From the NCBI RefSeq assembly GCF_024435075.2, contig NZ_JAMZEG020000001.1:434001-498000 (forward strand): DNA of 64,000 bases. Direction: 5' to 3'. The notes beneath the pieces were generated by a model, which was not told where the DNA came from, made no database searches, and saw only the letters and a program-made list of their open reading frames with translations. Each line of letters opens with the position of its first letter. Position 1 is the stretch's first letter. Made by a program: the position numbers and the translations under genes. Below are positions 43,310-51,584 of this stretch, in pieces. Origin of the DNA: Marinomonas maritima. GTDB lineage: Bacteria; Pseudomonadota; Gammaproteobacteria; Pseudomonadales; Marinomonadaceae.

Positions 43310-44386
43310 ATGAAAATTTTCAGTTGCCAGCAGTGTGGTCAAACTGTGTTGTTTGAAAACACACGCTGCGAGCAATGCTCGTCGTCTTTGGGTTTTTTAC
43401 CAGATCAAATGGTGATCAGTGCATTAAAGTCGGTCGACAATACTTGGTATGCGATGGCAGATAAATCTGTGCCAGCTAAACGTTTGTATTACTGTGAAAA
43501 CCATCAGCACCAAGTGTGTAATTGGATGGTAGAAGAGGGTGGCAGTACTTTCTGTATGGCGTGTGAATTGAACCGTCACATTCCGAACTTAGAAAAAATA
43601 GAAGAGCGTCAAGCATGGCAGCAGCTAGAGTTTGCTAAGCACAGATTAGTGTACTCTTTATTGCGCCTCGGTTTGCCTTTGGTCAGTAAAAAAAGTGCAC
43701 CAGAAGACGGTTTGTCATTCGATTTCATTTCGGAAAATAACGTGGTTCCAGAAGATGTCAGTGCCATGACCGGTCATGCTTCTGGTCAGGTAACCATTAA
43801 TGCCGCTGAGGGAAATTCCGTAGATCGTGAGCAGATGCGTGAAGACATGAATGAGTCCTATCGTACAGTGATTGGTCACTTTCGTCATGAGATTGGGCAT
43901 TATTATTGGGATCCGTTAGTTTTTGATGATGAGGAGGTTCTAGCCGACTTTCGCGAGCTTTTTGGTGACGACAGAGAAAGTTATGCTGATGCATTAGAAG
44001 CCCATTACAAAGCGCCTAATGCAGAGTGGAAAGAATCGTTTATCAGTGTTTATGCGTCTTCTCACCCTTGGGAAGACTGGGCCGAAACATGGGCGCATTA
44101 CCTGCATATTGCCGATACATTGGAAACCGCCAGTGACCTTGGATTGAGCCTGCAACCGCATGGTTCTAATCGAGAAAATTTGGCGGTAATGGTGAATATT
44201 GACCCGTATAGACACGATAATTTCGATGATATTTTGGCGCAATATTTACCCTTAACCTTTGCGGTTAATAACCTAAACCGTGGCATGGGGCAACCGGATC
44301 TATACCCTTTTATCTTGGTTCCTGCGGTTCGCGAAAAATTGACGTTTATCCACCGTTTGTTAAGAGCGTACGTAGCAGAGTCGTAA
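43310..44386 (+). CDS. Zinc-ribbon protein with putative zinc metallopeptidase domain (PF10005 type)
   Basis: A 358-residue cytoplasmic protein. The N-terminus is a four-Cys zinc ribbon (CQQCGQ..C-EQC, residues about 5-25); more Cys and His residues follow (YYCENHQHQVCNW, FCMACELNRHIPN). The middle carries a metallopeptidase-like HEIGHYYW motif (HExxH) near residue 195, followed by Asp- and Glu-rich helices (ESYADALEAHY) and HPWEDWAETWAHYLHI, which supplies the probable third ligand. No signal peptide is seen. The family (formerly DUF2248) is widespread but its substrate is unknown. GGAG is placed well before the ATG. Confidence 0.85.
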   Translation: MKIFSCQQCGQTVLFENTRCEQCSSSLGFLPDQMVISALKSVDNTWYAMADKSVPAKRLYYCENHQHQVCNWMVEEGGSTFCMACELNRHIPNLEKIEERQAWQQLEFAKHRLVYSLLRLGLPLVSKKSAPEDGLSFDFISENNVVPEDVSAMTGHASGQVTINAAEGNSVDREQMREDMNESYRTVIGHFRHEIGHYYWDPLVFDDEEVLADFRELFGDDRESYADALEAHYKAPNAEWKESFISVYASSHPWEDWAETWAHYLHIADTLETASDLGLSLQPHGSNRENLAVMVNIDPYRHDNFDDILAQYLPLTFAVNNLNRGMGQPDLYPFILVPAVREKLTFIHRLLRAYVAES

Positions 44387-44531
44387 AGGAATAGTTAATT
44401 AGGCGTTGGTAAGTCGCCGAGGTTGGTGATTGGACGACTTATTCATAGCTGCAAGCGGCTTGATCCGTTATTATGCTCGCCAATTGGAACGTGTTACGCC
44501 ACTTCCTGATTATTAATCTTTTAGGACCCTA

Positions 44532-44849
44532 ATGAAAAAAACATTTGAGCTATCTCATCCAAAAATTGCTTACCCTCGATTAATCGAAGCGACTAAAAGC
44601 GACATTAAAAAATATCTGAAAAGAGAGCGTAATAAAGCATTGCCTGAATACGCTGACTTTTGGGGATTTGACTGCAAATTTGGCCAAACAGAAGAACAAG
44701 CGGACATTATTCACGTAGCCGAAATTAATGACAAAATCAGCTTCGCTGAAAGCCAAGCATGGCCAACGTTTTATCTAGAAATTTTGGCGGCACCCACTCA
44801 ACGTACAAAGCGTGAAGTGGTAGATGAAGAGAACGAAGACAACTTGTAA
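44532..44849 (+). CDS. DUF6172-type small conserved protein
   Basis: A 105-residue soluble, charged protein beginning KKTFELSHPKIAYPRLIEA, with KKYLKRERNKALPEYADFWGFDCKFG in the middle and an acidic C-terminus. It resembles a small conserved gammaproteobacterial family of unknown function (DUF6172 as I recall it). No domain suggests an activity. A strong bidirectional terminator follows. Confidence 0.72.
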   Translation: MKKTFELSHPKIAYPRLIEATKSDIKKYLKRERNKALPEYADFWGFDCKFGQTEEQADIIHVAEINDKISFAESQAWPTFYLEILAAPTQRTKREVVDEENEDNL

Positions 44850-44883
44850 AAAACGTCTTTATTTGTCGAAAAAAGCAACTTTT

Positions 44884-44918
44884 AAAAAAGCCAGATCAAT
44901 GATTGATCTGGCTTTTTT
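44884..44918. terminator. Bidirectional terminator between the DUF6172-type and multicopper oxidase genes
   Basis: Perfect 15-bp stem AAAAAAGCCAGATCA/TGATCTGGCTTTTTT with a 5-nt loop, between convergent genes. Confidence 0.92.
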
Positions 44919-44959
44919 ACGCCTTTTATTTGGCATGCATCGCGTGTAAATCGGTGCTT

Positions 44960-46315
44960 TTAGCTGACTTCAACATACCCCATGAAGCCCGTTTTAAGGT
45001 GTTCAATGATGTGACAGTGATACATCCATCGGCCTGGGTTGTCAGCGACTAACGCGGCAATAACGGTTTCATTCTGGCCCAGTAAAACGGTGTCTGTGTG
45101 GAAAGGGGTGATGGCTTTTTTATTGGATTTTAAAACAGTAAAGGTGTGGCCGTGTATGTGGATCGGATGATGGTATTGCGTCAAATTGGCCAGCTCGAAA
45201 AGGTAGGTTTTTCCAAGCTCTAGTTTGGCAAGGGGGGCGGGAATGTTGCCTTTAGACATGCCTTCCCATGAACGACGGTTCATTGTCCAAAAATTGTAGT
45301 TTATCTTGCCATCTTTTTCGATTGGCGTGATGTTGGCATTCCATTCAAAAGCGAACTTAATCGCTTCTGCATTTTCCAAATCTGGCGCAGGAATCGGATT
45401 AAGTGGCAATGTGGGCAGTCGGCGATTTTCAAGCTGGCTCGCTACGGTTTTAATAGTCACCATAGGTTTGTTTTTATGCTTAAACGTGACGGTTTCTCCG
45501 ACCTTACTAGGCGCAATTACACCAAGGTCCAGTCTCATTCCCGGTGCAGTCATGTGATTGGTTAACGCAACGGGTTCAGCAATCGGGTTGCCATCGATCG
45601 CGATAATTTGAGCATTAGAATCCGTTGACGTCACGTCATACACCAAGGTGTTATCGACGTTCAATAAGCGCACACGAATGGCACCGCCAGCGGGTACGTC
45701 GTAGATCGGGTGCATTTCACCGTTAATGGTCATAACGCGCCCAGGCGTTCCCATGCGGAAGGCATTTTTTGGTGTGGTCAGGGCGGTAAAAGAGCCATCG
45801 TCTTTGATGTGCCAGTTTTTCATACAAAGCACTAGATCGGCATCGAAGTCTGGCTTCTCTGCTTCATCGACAATCAACGCGCCAACTAGGCCTTTGCCAA
45901 GTTGCTCAATGCTGTTCATGTGCGGGTGATACCAAAAAGATCCAGCGTCTGGCGGTGTGAATTCATAATCAAAGGTGTCGCCGGGCATGATGGGAGGCTG
46001 ACTTAAAAAAGGCACACCGTCCATGCCAATTGGGATTCTCATGCCATGCCAATGAATGGTGGTTGGCTCGTTTAATCGATTTACGACTCGAATGCGAATG
46101 GGCTGATGTTGTTTTGCTCGAATCACGGGGGAAGGATAACCGCCATTAAAACTCAATGCCGGCGTGCTGCCGCCTGGTACAATGTTGACATCCGCTGGCG
46201 CGACGATCAGTTCGTAATCGAACCCCTCAGAAGGTTGTGCCGCCAACACTAGCCTAGGCAATGTTCCTACTATGGCGATGGCAATACCAGATTTAATAAA
46301 AGTGCGACGATTCAA
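44960..46315 (-). CDS. Multicopper oxidase (laccase-like), Tat-exported
   Basis: A 451-residue periplasmic enzyme. A Tat-type signal (NRRTFIKSG plus hydrophobic stretch, to about residue 26) precedes three cupredoxin domains. All four copper-binding blocks are intact: THWHG (near 92), WYHPHMNS (near 130), HHPIHIHGHTF (near 384) and MYHCHIIEHLKTGFM (near 433), the last with the type 1 Cys and axial-ligand region. It lacks the Met-rich insert of CueO, so it may oxidise phenolics, metals or Cu(I). The ABC exporter gene lies 50 bp upstream on the same strand; a link is possible but unproven. Confidence 0.92.
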   Translation of the reverse strand: MNRRTFIKSGIAIAIVGTLPRLVLAAQPSEGFDYELIVAPADVNIVPGGSTPALSFNGGYPSPVIRAKQHQPIRIRVVNRLNEPTTIHWHGMRIPIGMDGVPFLSQPPIMPGDTFDYEFTPPDAGSFWYHPHMNSIEQLGKGLVGALIVDEAEKPDFDADLVLCMKNWHIKDDGSFTALTTPKNAFRMGTPGRVMTINGEMHPIYDVPAGGAIRVRLLNVDNTLVYDVTSTDSNAQIIAIDGNPIAEPVALTNHMTAPGMRLDLGVIAPSKVGETVTFKHKNKPMVTIKTVASQLENRRLPTLPLNPIPAPDLENAEAIKFAFEWNANITPIEKDGKINYNFWTMNRRSWEGMSKGNIPAPLAKLELGKTYLFELANLTQYHHPIHIHGHTFTVLKSNKKAITPFHTDTVLLGQNETVIAALVADNPGRWMYHCHIIEHLKTGFMGYVEVS

Positions 46316-46365
46316 AACCTTTGTCCTTATTAATGAGTAATATCAAAATAACAACGAGCTTCATA

Positions 46366-48201
46366 TTAACGATAACCTTGGGCTTGAAGCTTGAATAAAT
46401 GTGCGTACTGCCCCTGTTGAGCAAGCAAGGTGTCATGAGTGCCTCGTTCTTTTACTTCTCCATGCTCCATGACGATGATTTCATGAGCGAGCCGAACGGT
46501 TGAAAAACGGTGAGAAATCAGAATCGCCATTTTTGTTTTAGTATGTTCTTGAAAGTGCTGAAAAATATTGGCCTCAGCTTTAGCGTCCATTGCGGCAGTT
46601 GGTTCATCTAATACTAAAATATCGGCGTCCTCTCGCATAAAGGCACGAGCTAAGGCGATTTTCTGCCATTGTCCACCTGACAATTCTTGTCCACCTTTAA
46701 ACCATCGCCCAAGCTGAGTGTGGTAGTCATTGTCGAGTTCATCAATGAAGTCGGTGGCTTTACCTAACTCGGCGGCTTTGTGCCAACCCGTTTGGTCATT
46801 GAAGCGGTCGTTGTCGCCAGCCCCTATATTCTCACCAACGATAAATTGATAGCGTACAAAATCTTGAAAAATCACCCCAACACGCTTAAGAAGCGCGGTT
46901 TCATCCCATTCGAGTAAATCCAACCCATCTAATAAAATGCGTCCTTGTGTTGGATTGTAAAGGCGTGTGAGTAATTTTATTAAGGTGGTTTTACCAGAAC
47001 CATTTTCCCCCACAATAGCGAGACTGTGACCGGGACGAATATGCAGCGTGACATTTGATAGCGCGGATTTTTCACTTCCTGGATACTGAAACGACACATC
47101 TTCAAAGCGAATACCATCGTTTGGTTTTGGGCCAATTAATAAACCACGGGTGGACGATGGCGTTTCCTGTTCTAGGTACTCATATAAGTTCGACAAATAA
47201 AGGTTGTCTTCATACATGCCGCTGATCGCTGTCAATGAGGCTGAAACAGAGCTTTGGCCTTGCTTGAATAAGAGTAAATACATGGTCATTTGACCTAATG
47301 TGATCGCACCAATAATGGTGTCACTGACAATCCAGCCGTAGGCACCATAAAATACCAGTGTGCTGATGACACCAAGAGCAAAGCCCCAGGTTTCTCTTCG
47401 AAGAATAAGGCGCTTACTTTCTTTAAACAGTTTGAGGAAAATTTCAGAGTAGCGCTGTAAAAAACGCTCTCCCAGCTGATAAAGGCGAACTTCTTTTATG
47501 TTGTCTTCCCGAGCCAGTAACGTTTCTAAATAGTTTTGCTGTCGGACTTCGGGCGAGCGCCAGCGGAACATCAAAAAAGCATCGCCAGAAAACTTTGCTT
47601 CGGCGATAAAAGAGGGCAACGCCCCACAGATTAGCAAAGCTAATGCCCATGGCGAAAAATGCCAGAGTAAGACCGCAAAACTTGATAAAGAAATGGCATT
47701 TTGAAGTAACGAAAAAGTTTTATTGACCAAGGCGAGCGGCCGGCTTGATGCTTCGCGCCGAGCGCGGACAAGCTTGTCGTAAAACTCAGAGTCTTCAAAA
47801 TGAGACAGGGTTAGGTTTTGGGCTTTTTCTAAGATCATCAAGTTAACTTTTTGACCTAACAAACCTTGTAGAATGGCCTGCTGCGCTGTTAATGCTCGCT
47901 GTGCCGCGGCAATGATAAGAACCAAGATCCCTTCTAGCACCACATAGTTAAGTGCTGTTTCATAGTGCAATACTTGGTCTTGCTTGTAGCTTTCCATGGC
48001 GGCCAATACAGCGTCTACGATTAACTGCCCGACGTAAGCCATCGCTGCAGGTAGTACGCCTGCAATCAAGGTGGCGAGTGCGAGTCCAATCGTAAGAGAG
48101 GGAGACGTTTGCCACACCAAGTTGATCGCCCGACGGCTATAGCGAAAGACGCCGAGCATGTTTTTATCGACAGTGTTTTTAGGCGAGTCGGTAGGCTTCA
48201 T
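46366..48201 (-). CDS. ABC exporter (fused permease and ATPase)
   Basis: A 611-residue half-transporter. The N-terminal membrane domain has six helices (about residues 35-320). The ATPase domain has Walker A VGENGSGKTTLIKLL near 400, Q-loop FQDFVRYQ, signature ELSGGQWQKIALARAF, Walker B ADILVLDEPTAAMD and H-loop LISHRFS. It functions as a homodimer or heterodimer exporting lipid, peptide or drug substrates; the sequence does not settle which. The multicopper oxidase gene is 50 bp downstream on the same strand. Confidence 0.93.
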   Translation of the reverse strand: MKPTDSPKNTVDKNMLGVFRYSRRAINLVWQTSPSLTIGLALATLIAGVLPAAMAYVGQLIVDAVLAAMESYKQDQVLHYETALNYVVLEGILVLIIAAAQRALTAQQAILQGLLGQKVNLMILEKAQNLTLSHFEDSEFYDKLVRARREASSRPLALVNKTFSLLQNAISLSSFAVLLWHFSPWALALLICGALPSFIAEAKFSGDAFLMFRWRSPEVRQQNYLETLLAREDNIKEVRLYQLGERFLQRYSEIFLKLFKESKRLILRRETWGFALGVISTLVFYGAYGWIVSDTIIGAITLGQMTMYLLLFKQGQSSVSASLTAISGMYEDNLYLSNLYEYLEQETPSSTRGLLIGPKPNDGIRFEDVSFQYPGSEKSALSNVTLHIRPGHSLAIVGENGSGKTTLIKLLTRLYNPTQGRILLDGLDLLEWDETALLKRVGVIFQDFVRYQFIVGENIGAGDNDRFNDQTGWHKAAELGKATDFIDELDNDYHTQLGRWFKGGQELSGGQWQKIALARAFMREDADILVLDEPTAAMDAKAEANIFQHFQEHTKTKMAILISHRFSTVRLAHEIIVMEHGEVKERGTHDTLLAQQGQYAHLFKLQAQGYR

Positions 48202-48388
48202 TAAAAGTCCTGATTTAAAAAAGGGTGAGGTAAAGTATACGTGAGAGCGTGCGTTGGAGAGAATTTTTTTGGAGCGTCAGGATTTAGATTGAGAAATAAC
48301 AGCCCTTGATGCAAAGGCTCTGGGTATTAATTGTGCTTATGACGACGGCGATCATTAGAAATGGCTGGCAGCGGTATTTGATGCCGCA

Positions 48389-48814
48389 TTATGCGGCATC
48401 ACTTTCAACGAAGTCGCTTACCTCTTCATCATCAAATACGACGGTGTTTTCATCTTCGTCGTAAACCGCTTCTTCATCCGGTTCTATAACCAGATCTTCT
48501 AGGGCTTTTTTAGACGGTGATTCGGTCAGGTCAAGCTGAGCATTTGTTGCTTTATCGTTGGTTTTTTTAGACTTTTGGGGGGCTTTCTTTTTGGTACCTA
48601 AAACGTCTAAGAGCGATTCTTTGTTCTGAGCTAGGTACATGGAGAGCGCTTCTTTTTGACTATGGTCACCGGCTAGATTGCTCTGATCTAAAATTTCATA
48701 CAGCGCTTCGGCCGTGTCCAACAATTTATCGTACGCATCGGCTTCCGTTTTTGAAGTAAACGTCATTTTTTCGATTCCATCGCGTTCTACAACATATTTG
48801 ATAATTACAGGCAT
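48389..48814 (-). CDS. yebG: SOS-regulated protein YebG
   Basis: A 141-residue protein. The first 65 residues match YebG closely (VIIKYVVERDGIEKMTFTSKTEADAYDKLLDTAEALYE, seen in pieces; QKEALSMYLAQNKESLLDVL). The C-terminal half is a long Lys-rich then strongly acidic tail (VYDEDENTVVFDDEEVSDF), which makes it about 45 residues longer than E. coli YebG. YebG is a DNA-damage-inducible protein of unclear function. A canonical LexA box lies 24 bp upstream of the ATG, which supports SOS control. Confidence 0.92.
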   Translation of the reverse strand: MPVIIKYVVERDGIEKMTFTSKTEADAYDKLLDTAEALYEILDQSNLAGDHSQKEALSMYLAQNKESLLDVLGTKKKAPQKSKKTNDKATNAQLDLTESPSKKALEDLVIEPDEEAVYDEDENTVVFDDEEVSDFVESDAA

Positions 48815-48837
48815 GATCCACCTCGTGAAATAATATA

Positions 48838-48853
48838 CTGTATAAATATACAG
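48838..48853. promoter_or_regulatory. LexA (SOS) box of yebG
   Basis: CTGTATAAATATACAG matches the CTGT-N8-ACAG consensus exactly, with the favoured AT-rich centre, 24 bp upstream of the yebG start. It is also about 90 bp upstream of the divergent mscS-like gene. Confidence 0.93.
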
Positions 48854-48941
48854 TATTATTTTCCCTCTTGTCTAGTGCTTTTATTTGTTGATCTGAGTAA
48901 TGATTGTTAAAGTGGCGCTCTTGATGAAGGAAACGGTTTTT

Positions 48942-49814
48942 ATGCAACTCGATTTATCCCAATTAGATTTTTCTATCATTACAGACCATGTTGAAATTGC
49001 GTTAACCATTTCTTGGGCTTTACTGTTTTATATTGTGCGTCGTTACACGAAACGTATGATTCGTGTGAATCAGAATATTGAACACGATAAAAAGCGTCAG
49101 AGAATCAATACGGTCGATAACATATTTAACCTTTTTTTAGTTGTTGGCTTTATTCTAATTTGGTCATCTGAATTACAAAATATCGCGATTTCGATCGCTG
49201 CCTTTATGGTGGCGTTGGTGATCGCAACAAAAGAATTTATCGCCTGTATCGTTGGTGCATTTTATCGCGCGAGCACACGGCCTTATCAGGTTGGAGATTG
49301 GATCCGTATTGCTAATTATGAAGGCGAAGTCACGGACAGTGATTGGCTTTCAACGACGTTGTTTGAAGTGGATTTAAAAGGCGGGAGCTACACTTACACA
49401 GGGCGTACAACAGTAGTGCCGAATAGTGTTTTATTGGTTCATACGGTGCAAAACTTGAACTATATGCGTCGTTATGTGACGCATACCTTTTCTGTTTGTC
49501 GCAATACCGATGACGTAAACCTGTTTGCTATTAAAGAGCAGATACTCGAGAGAATTCGAGAATACAGCGAACATTTTCATGAGGTAGCGACCCGTTATAA
49601 CAGCTTAATCGAGAAGCGTTTGGACATTAAGATTTCCGGCCCAGAGCCGCGAGTACGCATCACTACGACCCCAGAGGGCTTTAACGTTTTTACGGTTTCT
49701 TTGTTTTGTCCTACTGAAGAAGCCGTCGATATTGAGCAAAAAGTAACAGAAGATTTTATGCGATTTTGGTTTGAAATGCGCAGCATGGCTGTCGATGCGA
49801 CTGGGAGAGAATAA
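48942..49814 (+). CDS. MscS-type mechanosensitive channel
   Basis: A 290-residue small-conductance channel homologue with three transmembrane segments (about residues 12-30, 63-80 and 85-108). The pore and beta domain reads IATKEFIACIVGAFYRASTRPYQVGDWIRIANYEGEV (seen in pieces). A soluble vestibule domain follows. Such channels release solutes during hypo-osmotic shock. ATG 48942 has AAGGAA 9 nt upstream; an in-frame ATG at 48900 would add 14 residues. Its stop overlaps the start of the lipoprotein gene (TAATG). Confidence 0.9.
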   Translation: MQLDLSQLDFSIITDHVEIALTISWALLFYIVRRYTKRMIRVNQNIEHDKKRQRINTVDNIFNLFLVVGFILIWSSELQNIAISIAAFMVALVIATKEFIACIVGAFYRASTRPYQVGDWIRIANYEGEVTDSDWLSTTLFEVDLKGGSYTYTGRTTVVPNSVLLVHTVQNLNYMRRYVTHTFSVCRNTDDVNLFAIKEQILERIREYSEHFHEVATRYNSLIEKRLDIKISGPEPRVRITTTPEGFNVFTVSLFCPTEEAVDIEQKVTEDFMRFWFEMRSMAVDATGRE

Positions 49815-50401
49815 TGAGATTAGACCATATAGTTAGCGTCGGTGTTTTGGTCGTTGCATCGTTACTATTAACCGGATGTAATAGTTTTCGTGTTGGTGAA
49901 GCAGAAGTGAATCAAGAAGTAGCGAAGCAACTCGCTCAGCCTCAAGAAAACCATATTAAACTCACGTTAGACAATAATACGCTTAATCTTGATTTGATCA
50001 TCGACTCTGCCAATGTCGATTTTACCGAGCGCGACGGTGGCTTAGTATTGGTGGATTTGATCAGTAATATGACGGGCACATTGACGGCCTTTGGCCAGAC
50101 CTTTTCGTTAACCACTACAGTCAGCCCTTCGTTTGAATCGGGTGTGCGAATTGAAGAAGATCGATTGTATTTAGTGGCGCCAAAAATCACTAAAATTAAT
50201 GTAGAAGGCTCAAGCTTTAATGACAAAATGCTGCGTTCAACGCTGGGCTCTTTGCATAGTGATTTCGAAAAAGCACTCGTTGAGTATTTTGATGAAAACC
50301 CTGTTTATGTGTTAAATCATTCCCCTTTCGAAAAAACCGCTGCGGCGTTAGTGAAGAACATTATTATTAAAGAAGATTCATTAGAGTTGTCTATTTTTTA
50401 G
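49814..50401 (+). CDS. DUF1439 lipoprotein (YceB-like)
   Basis: A 195-residue predicted lipoprotein: hydrophobic signal and lipobox LLTGC with Cys22. The remainder is a beta-rich YceB/DUF1439-type domain with INVEGSSFNDKMLRSTLGSL and NPVYVLN near the C-terminus. Tubular lipid-binding-like folds have been described for this group, but its role is not settled. The start overlaps the mscS stop by one base, so translation is coupled. Confidence 0.83.
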   Translation: MRLDHIVSVGVLVVASLLLTGCNSFRVGEAEVNQEVAKQLAQPQENHIKLTLDNNTLNLDLIIDSANVDFTERDGGLVLVDLISNMTGTLTAFGQTFSLTTTVSPSFESGVRIEEDRLYLVAPKITKINVEGSSFNDKMLRSTLGSLHSDFEKALVEYFDENPVYVLNHSPFEKTAAALVKNIIIKEDSLELSIF

Positions 50402-50506
50402 TGTAAGAGGCTGAATAAGGGTCTAGGTAAGTTTCTTCTCAGCCTTTATAATGCGCCATAAAATGAGCAGTTACGCTAAATTATTGAATTTAAATGAGGA
50501 ATCAGC

Positions 50507-50986
50507 ATGTCAATTGCAGACAACCAAGTCGTCCAATTTCACTACACTTTGCGCCATGGCGAAGAACTTATCGAAACGTCTGCGGGCAAAGACCCTGCGA
50601 CCTACCTTCATGGTCACGGTAATGTCATTCCAGGTTTAGAAAAAGCCATGGAAGGAAAAGCAGTGGGTGATGAGTTTGAAGTGACGGTAGCGTGTGCTGA
50701 CGCTTACGGTGAACGTCATGAAGATCGCACGCAGCAAATGCCGATTAAACATCTGCAAGGTGCGAAACGTTGGAAAGCAGGCATGGTGGCTATGGTGAAA
50801 ACCGACCAAGGCATGCGCCAAGTTACTATTATTAAAGCCGGATTGAAGCATGCGACAGTGGATCTTAATCATCCATTGTCAGGTAAAGATTTGACGTTCA
50901 ATATTCAAATAGTCGATGCGCGTGAAGGCTCCAATGATGAAATCGCGCATGGTCATTCTCATGGCGTTGGTGGTCATCACCACTAA
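50507..50986 (+). CDS. slyD: FKBP-type peptidyl-prolyl isomerase SlyD
   Basis: A 159-residue cytoplasmic chaperone and prolyl isomerase. The FKBP domain includes VVQFHYTLRHGEELIETS and YLHGHGNVIPGLEKAMEGKAVGDEFEV (in pieces). An insert-in-flap chaperone domain follows (DAYGERHEDRTQQMPIKHL onward), and the C-terminal tail is His-rich (HGHSHGVGGHHH), a nickel-binding feature of SlyD. GAGGA lies upstream of the ATG. A clear terminator follows. Confidence 0.93.
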   Translation: MSIADNQVVQFHYTLRHGEELIETSAGKDPATYLHGHGNVIPGLEKAMEGKAVGDEFEVTVACADAYGERHEDRTQQMPIKHLQGAKRWKAGMVAMVKTDQGMRQVTIIKAGLKHATVDLNHPLSGKDLTFNIQIVDAREGSNDEIAHGHSHGVGGHHH

Positions 50987-51023
50987 GCATTAAATTCCTA
51001 TAGACGGAATGAATGGTTAAATG

Positions 51024-51060
51024 AAAGCCCTTGTTACTTCAATGTAACAGGGGCTTTTTC
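51024..51060 (+). terminator. Terminator of slyD
   Basis: Fourteen-pair stem (AAAGCCCTTGTTAC with GTAACAGGGGCTTT, one G-U pair), 6-nt loop, then TT and C at 51058-51060. Confidence 0.85.
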
Positions 51061-51145
51061 ATTTTATTTGAGGCTTTTTTATACTGATGCTTATCAGGAT
51101 AGAGTAAAAAAACAATAAAAATTAATAAGAATCGTTATCAACACC

Positions 51146-51174
51146 TTGACAGAATTGCCATTCATACACATTAT
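51146..51174 (+). promoter_or_regulatory. Candidate sigma-70 promoter of fagA-fumC
   Basis: Consensus -35 TTGACA (51146-51151), exact 17-bp spacer, then CATTAT (51169-51174) as -10. The Fur box begins right after it, so Fur would block polymerase. Confidence 0.6.
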
Positions 51175-51189
51175 TGATAATAGTTATCA
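51175..51189. promoter_or_regulatory. Fur box upstream of fagA-fumC
   Basis: TGATAATAGTTATCA is a perfect TGATAA-N3-TTATCA dyad, close to the core of the Fur consensus. It overlaps the expected start of transcription 24-38 bp before the fagA ATG. A second, weaker motif (ATAAGAATCGTTATCAA) lies at about 51125-51141. Confidence 0.82.
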
Positions 51190-51212
51190 TTTGTATTTTG
51201 GAGGGCAACGCA

Positions 51213-51569
51213 ATGAGTCGCTATTTGGTACCATTTTCAGTACTTGAGCAAACCATTCAAGCGGGTCAGTGTGCAGATTCGCCGGAATTGCTCTACTATT
51301 ATTTAAATCTTACGGAAGAATACGCGGAACGCTTGAATATTACCGATGCAGCATTGTTGCATCAGCGTGTGTTTAATGTGCTACTAGATACGGTTTGTGA
51401 CACCAATATTGCTCAGCATTGGCGCCAGACCTGTTTGGATAAAGTGTATTTACCTTTGTCTAATCTCAAGCGTTTAATTGTGACGTATCAAGACGCTAGA
51501 AACTACTTCAAAATGGAACATAGTTTACGGGTTCTCAGTTATTACTTTACCTCTTCCTCCGAACAATAA
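51213..51569 (+). CDS. fagA: FagA-like protein (Fur-associated gene A)
   Basis: A 118-residue helical soluble protein resembling FagA of pseudomonads, where fagA-fumC-orfX-sodA forms a Fur-repressed operon. Visible features are SRYLVPFSVLEQTIQAGQCA, the helix LYYYLNLTEEYAERLN, and HWRQTCLDKVYLPLSNLKRL. Its biochemical role is unknown. ATG at 51213 follows GGAGGG; the longer frame from 51174 begins inside the Fur box. fumC starts 15 bp downstream. The name rests on sequence resemblance, the fumC partner and the Fur box together. Confidence 0.82.
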   Translation: MSRYLVPFSVLEQTIQAGQCADSPELLYYYLNLTEEYAERLNITDAALLHQRVFNVLLDTVCDTNIAQHWRQTCLDKVYLPLSNLKRLIVTYQDARNYFKMEHSLRVLSYYFTSSSEQ

Positions 51570-51584
51570 GGACACCATTAAAGA

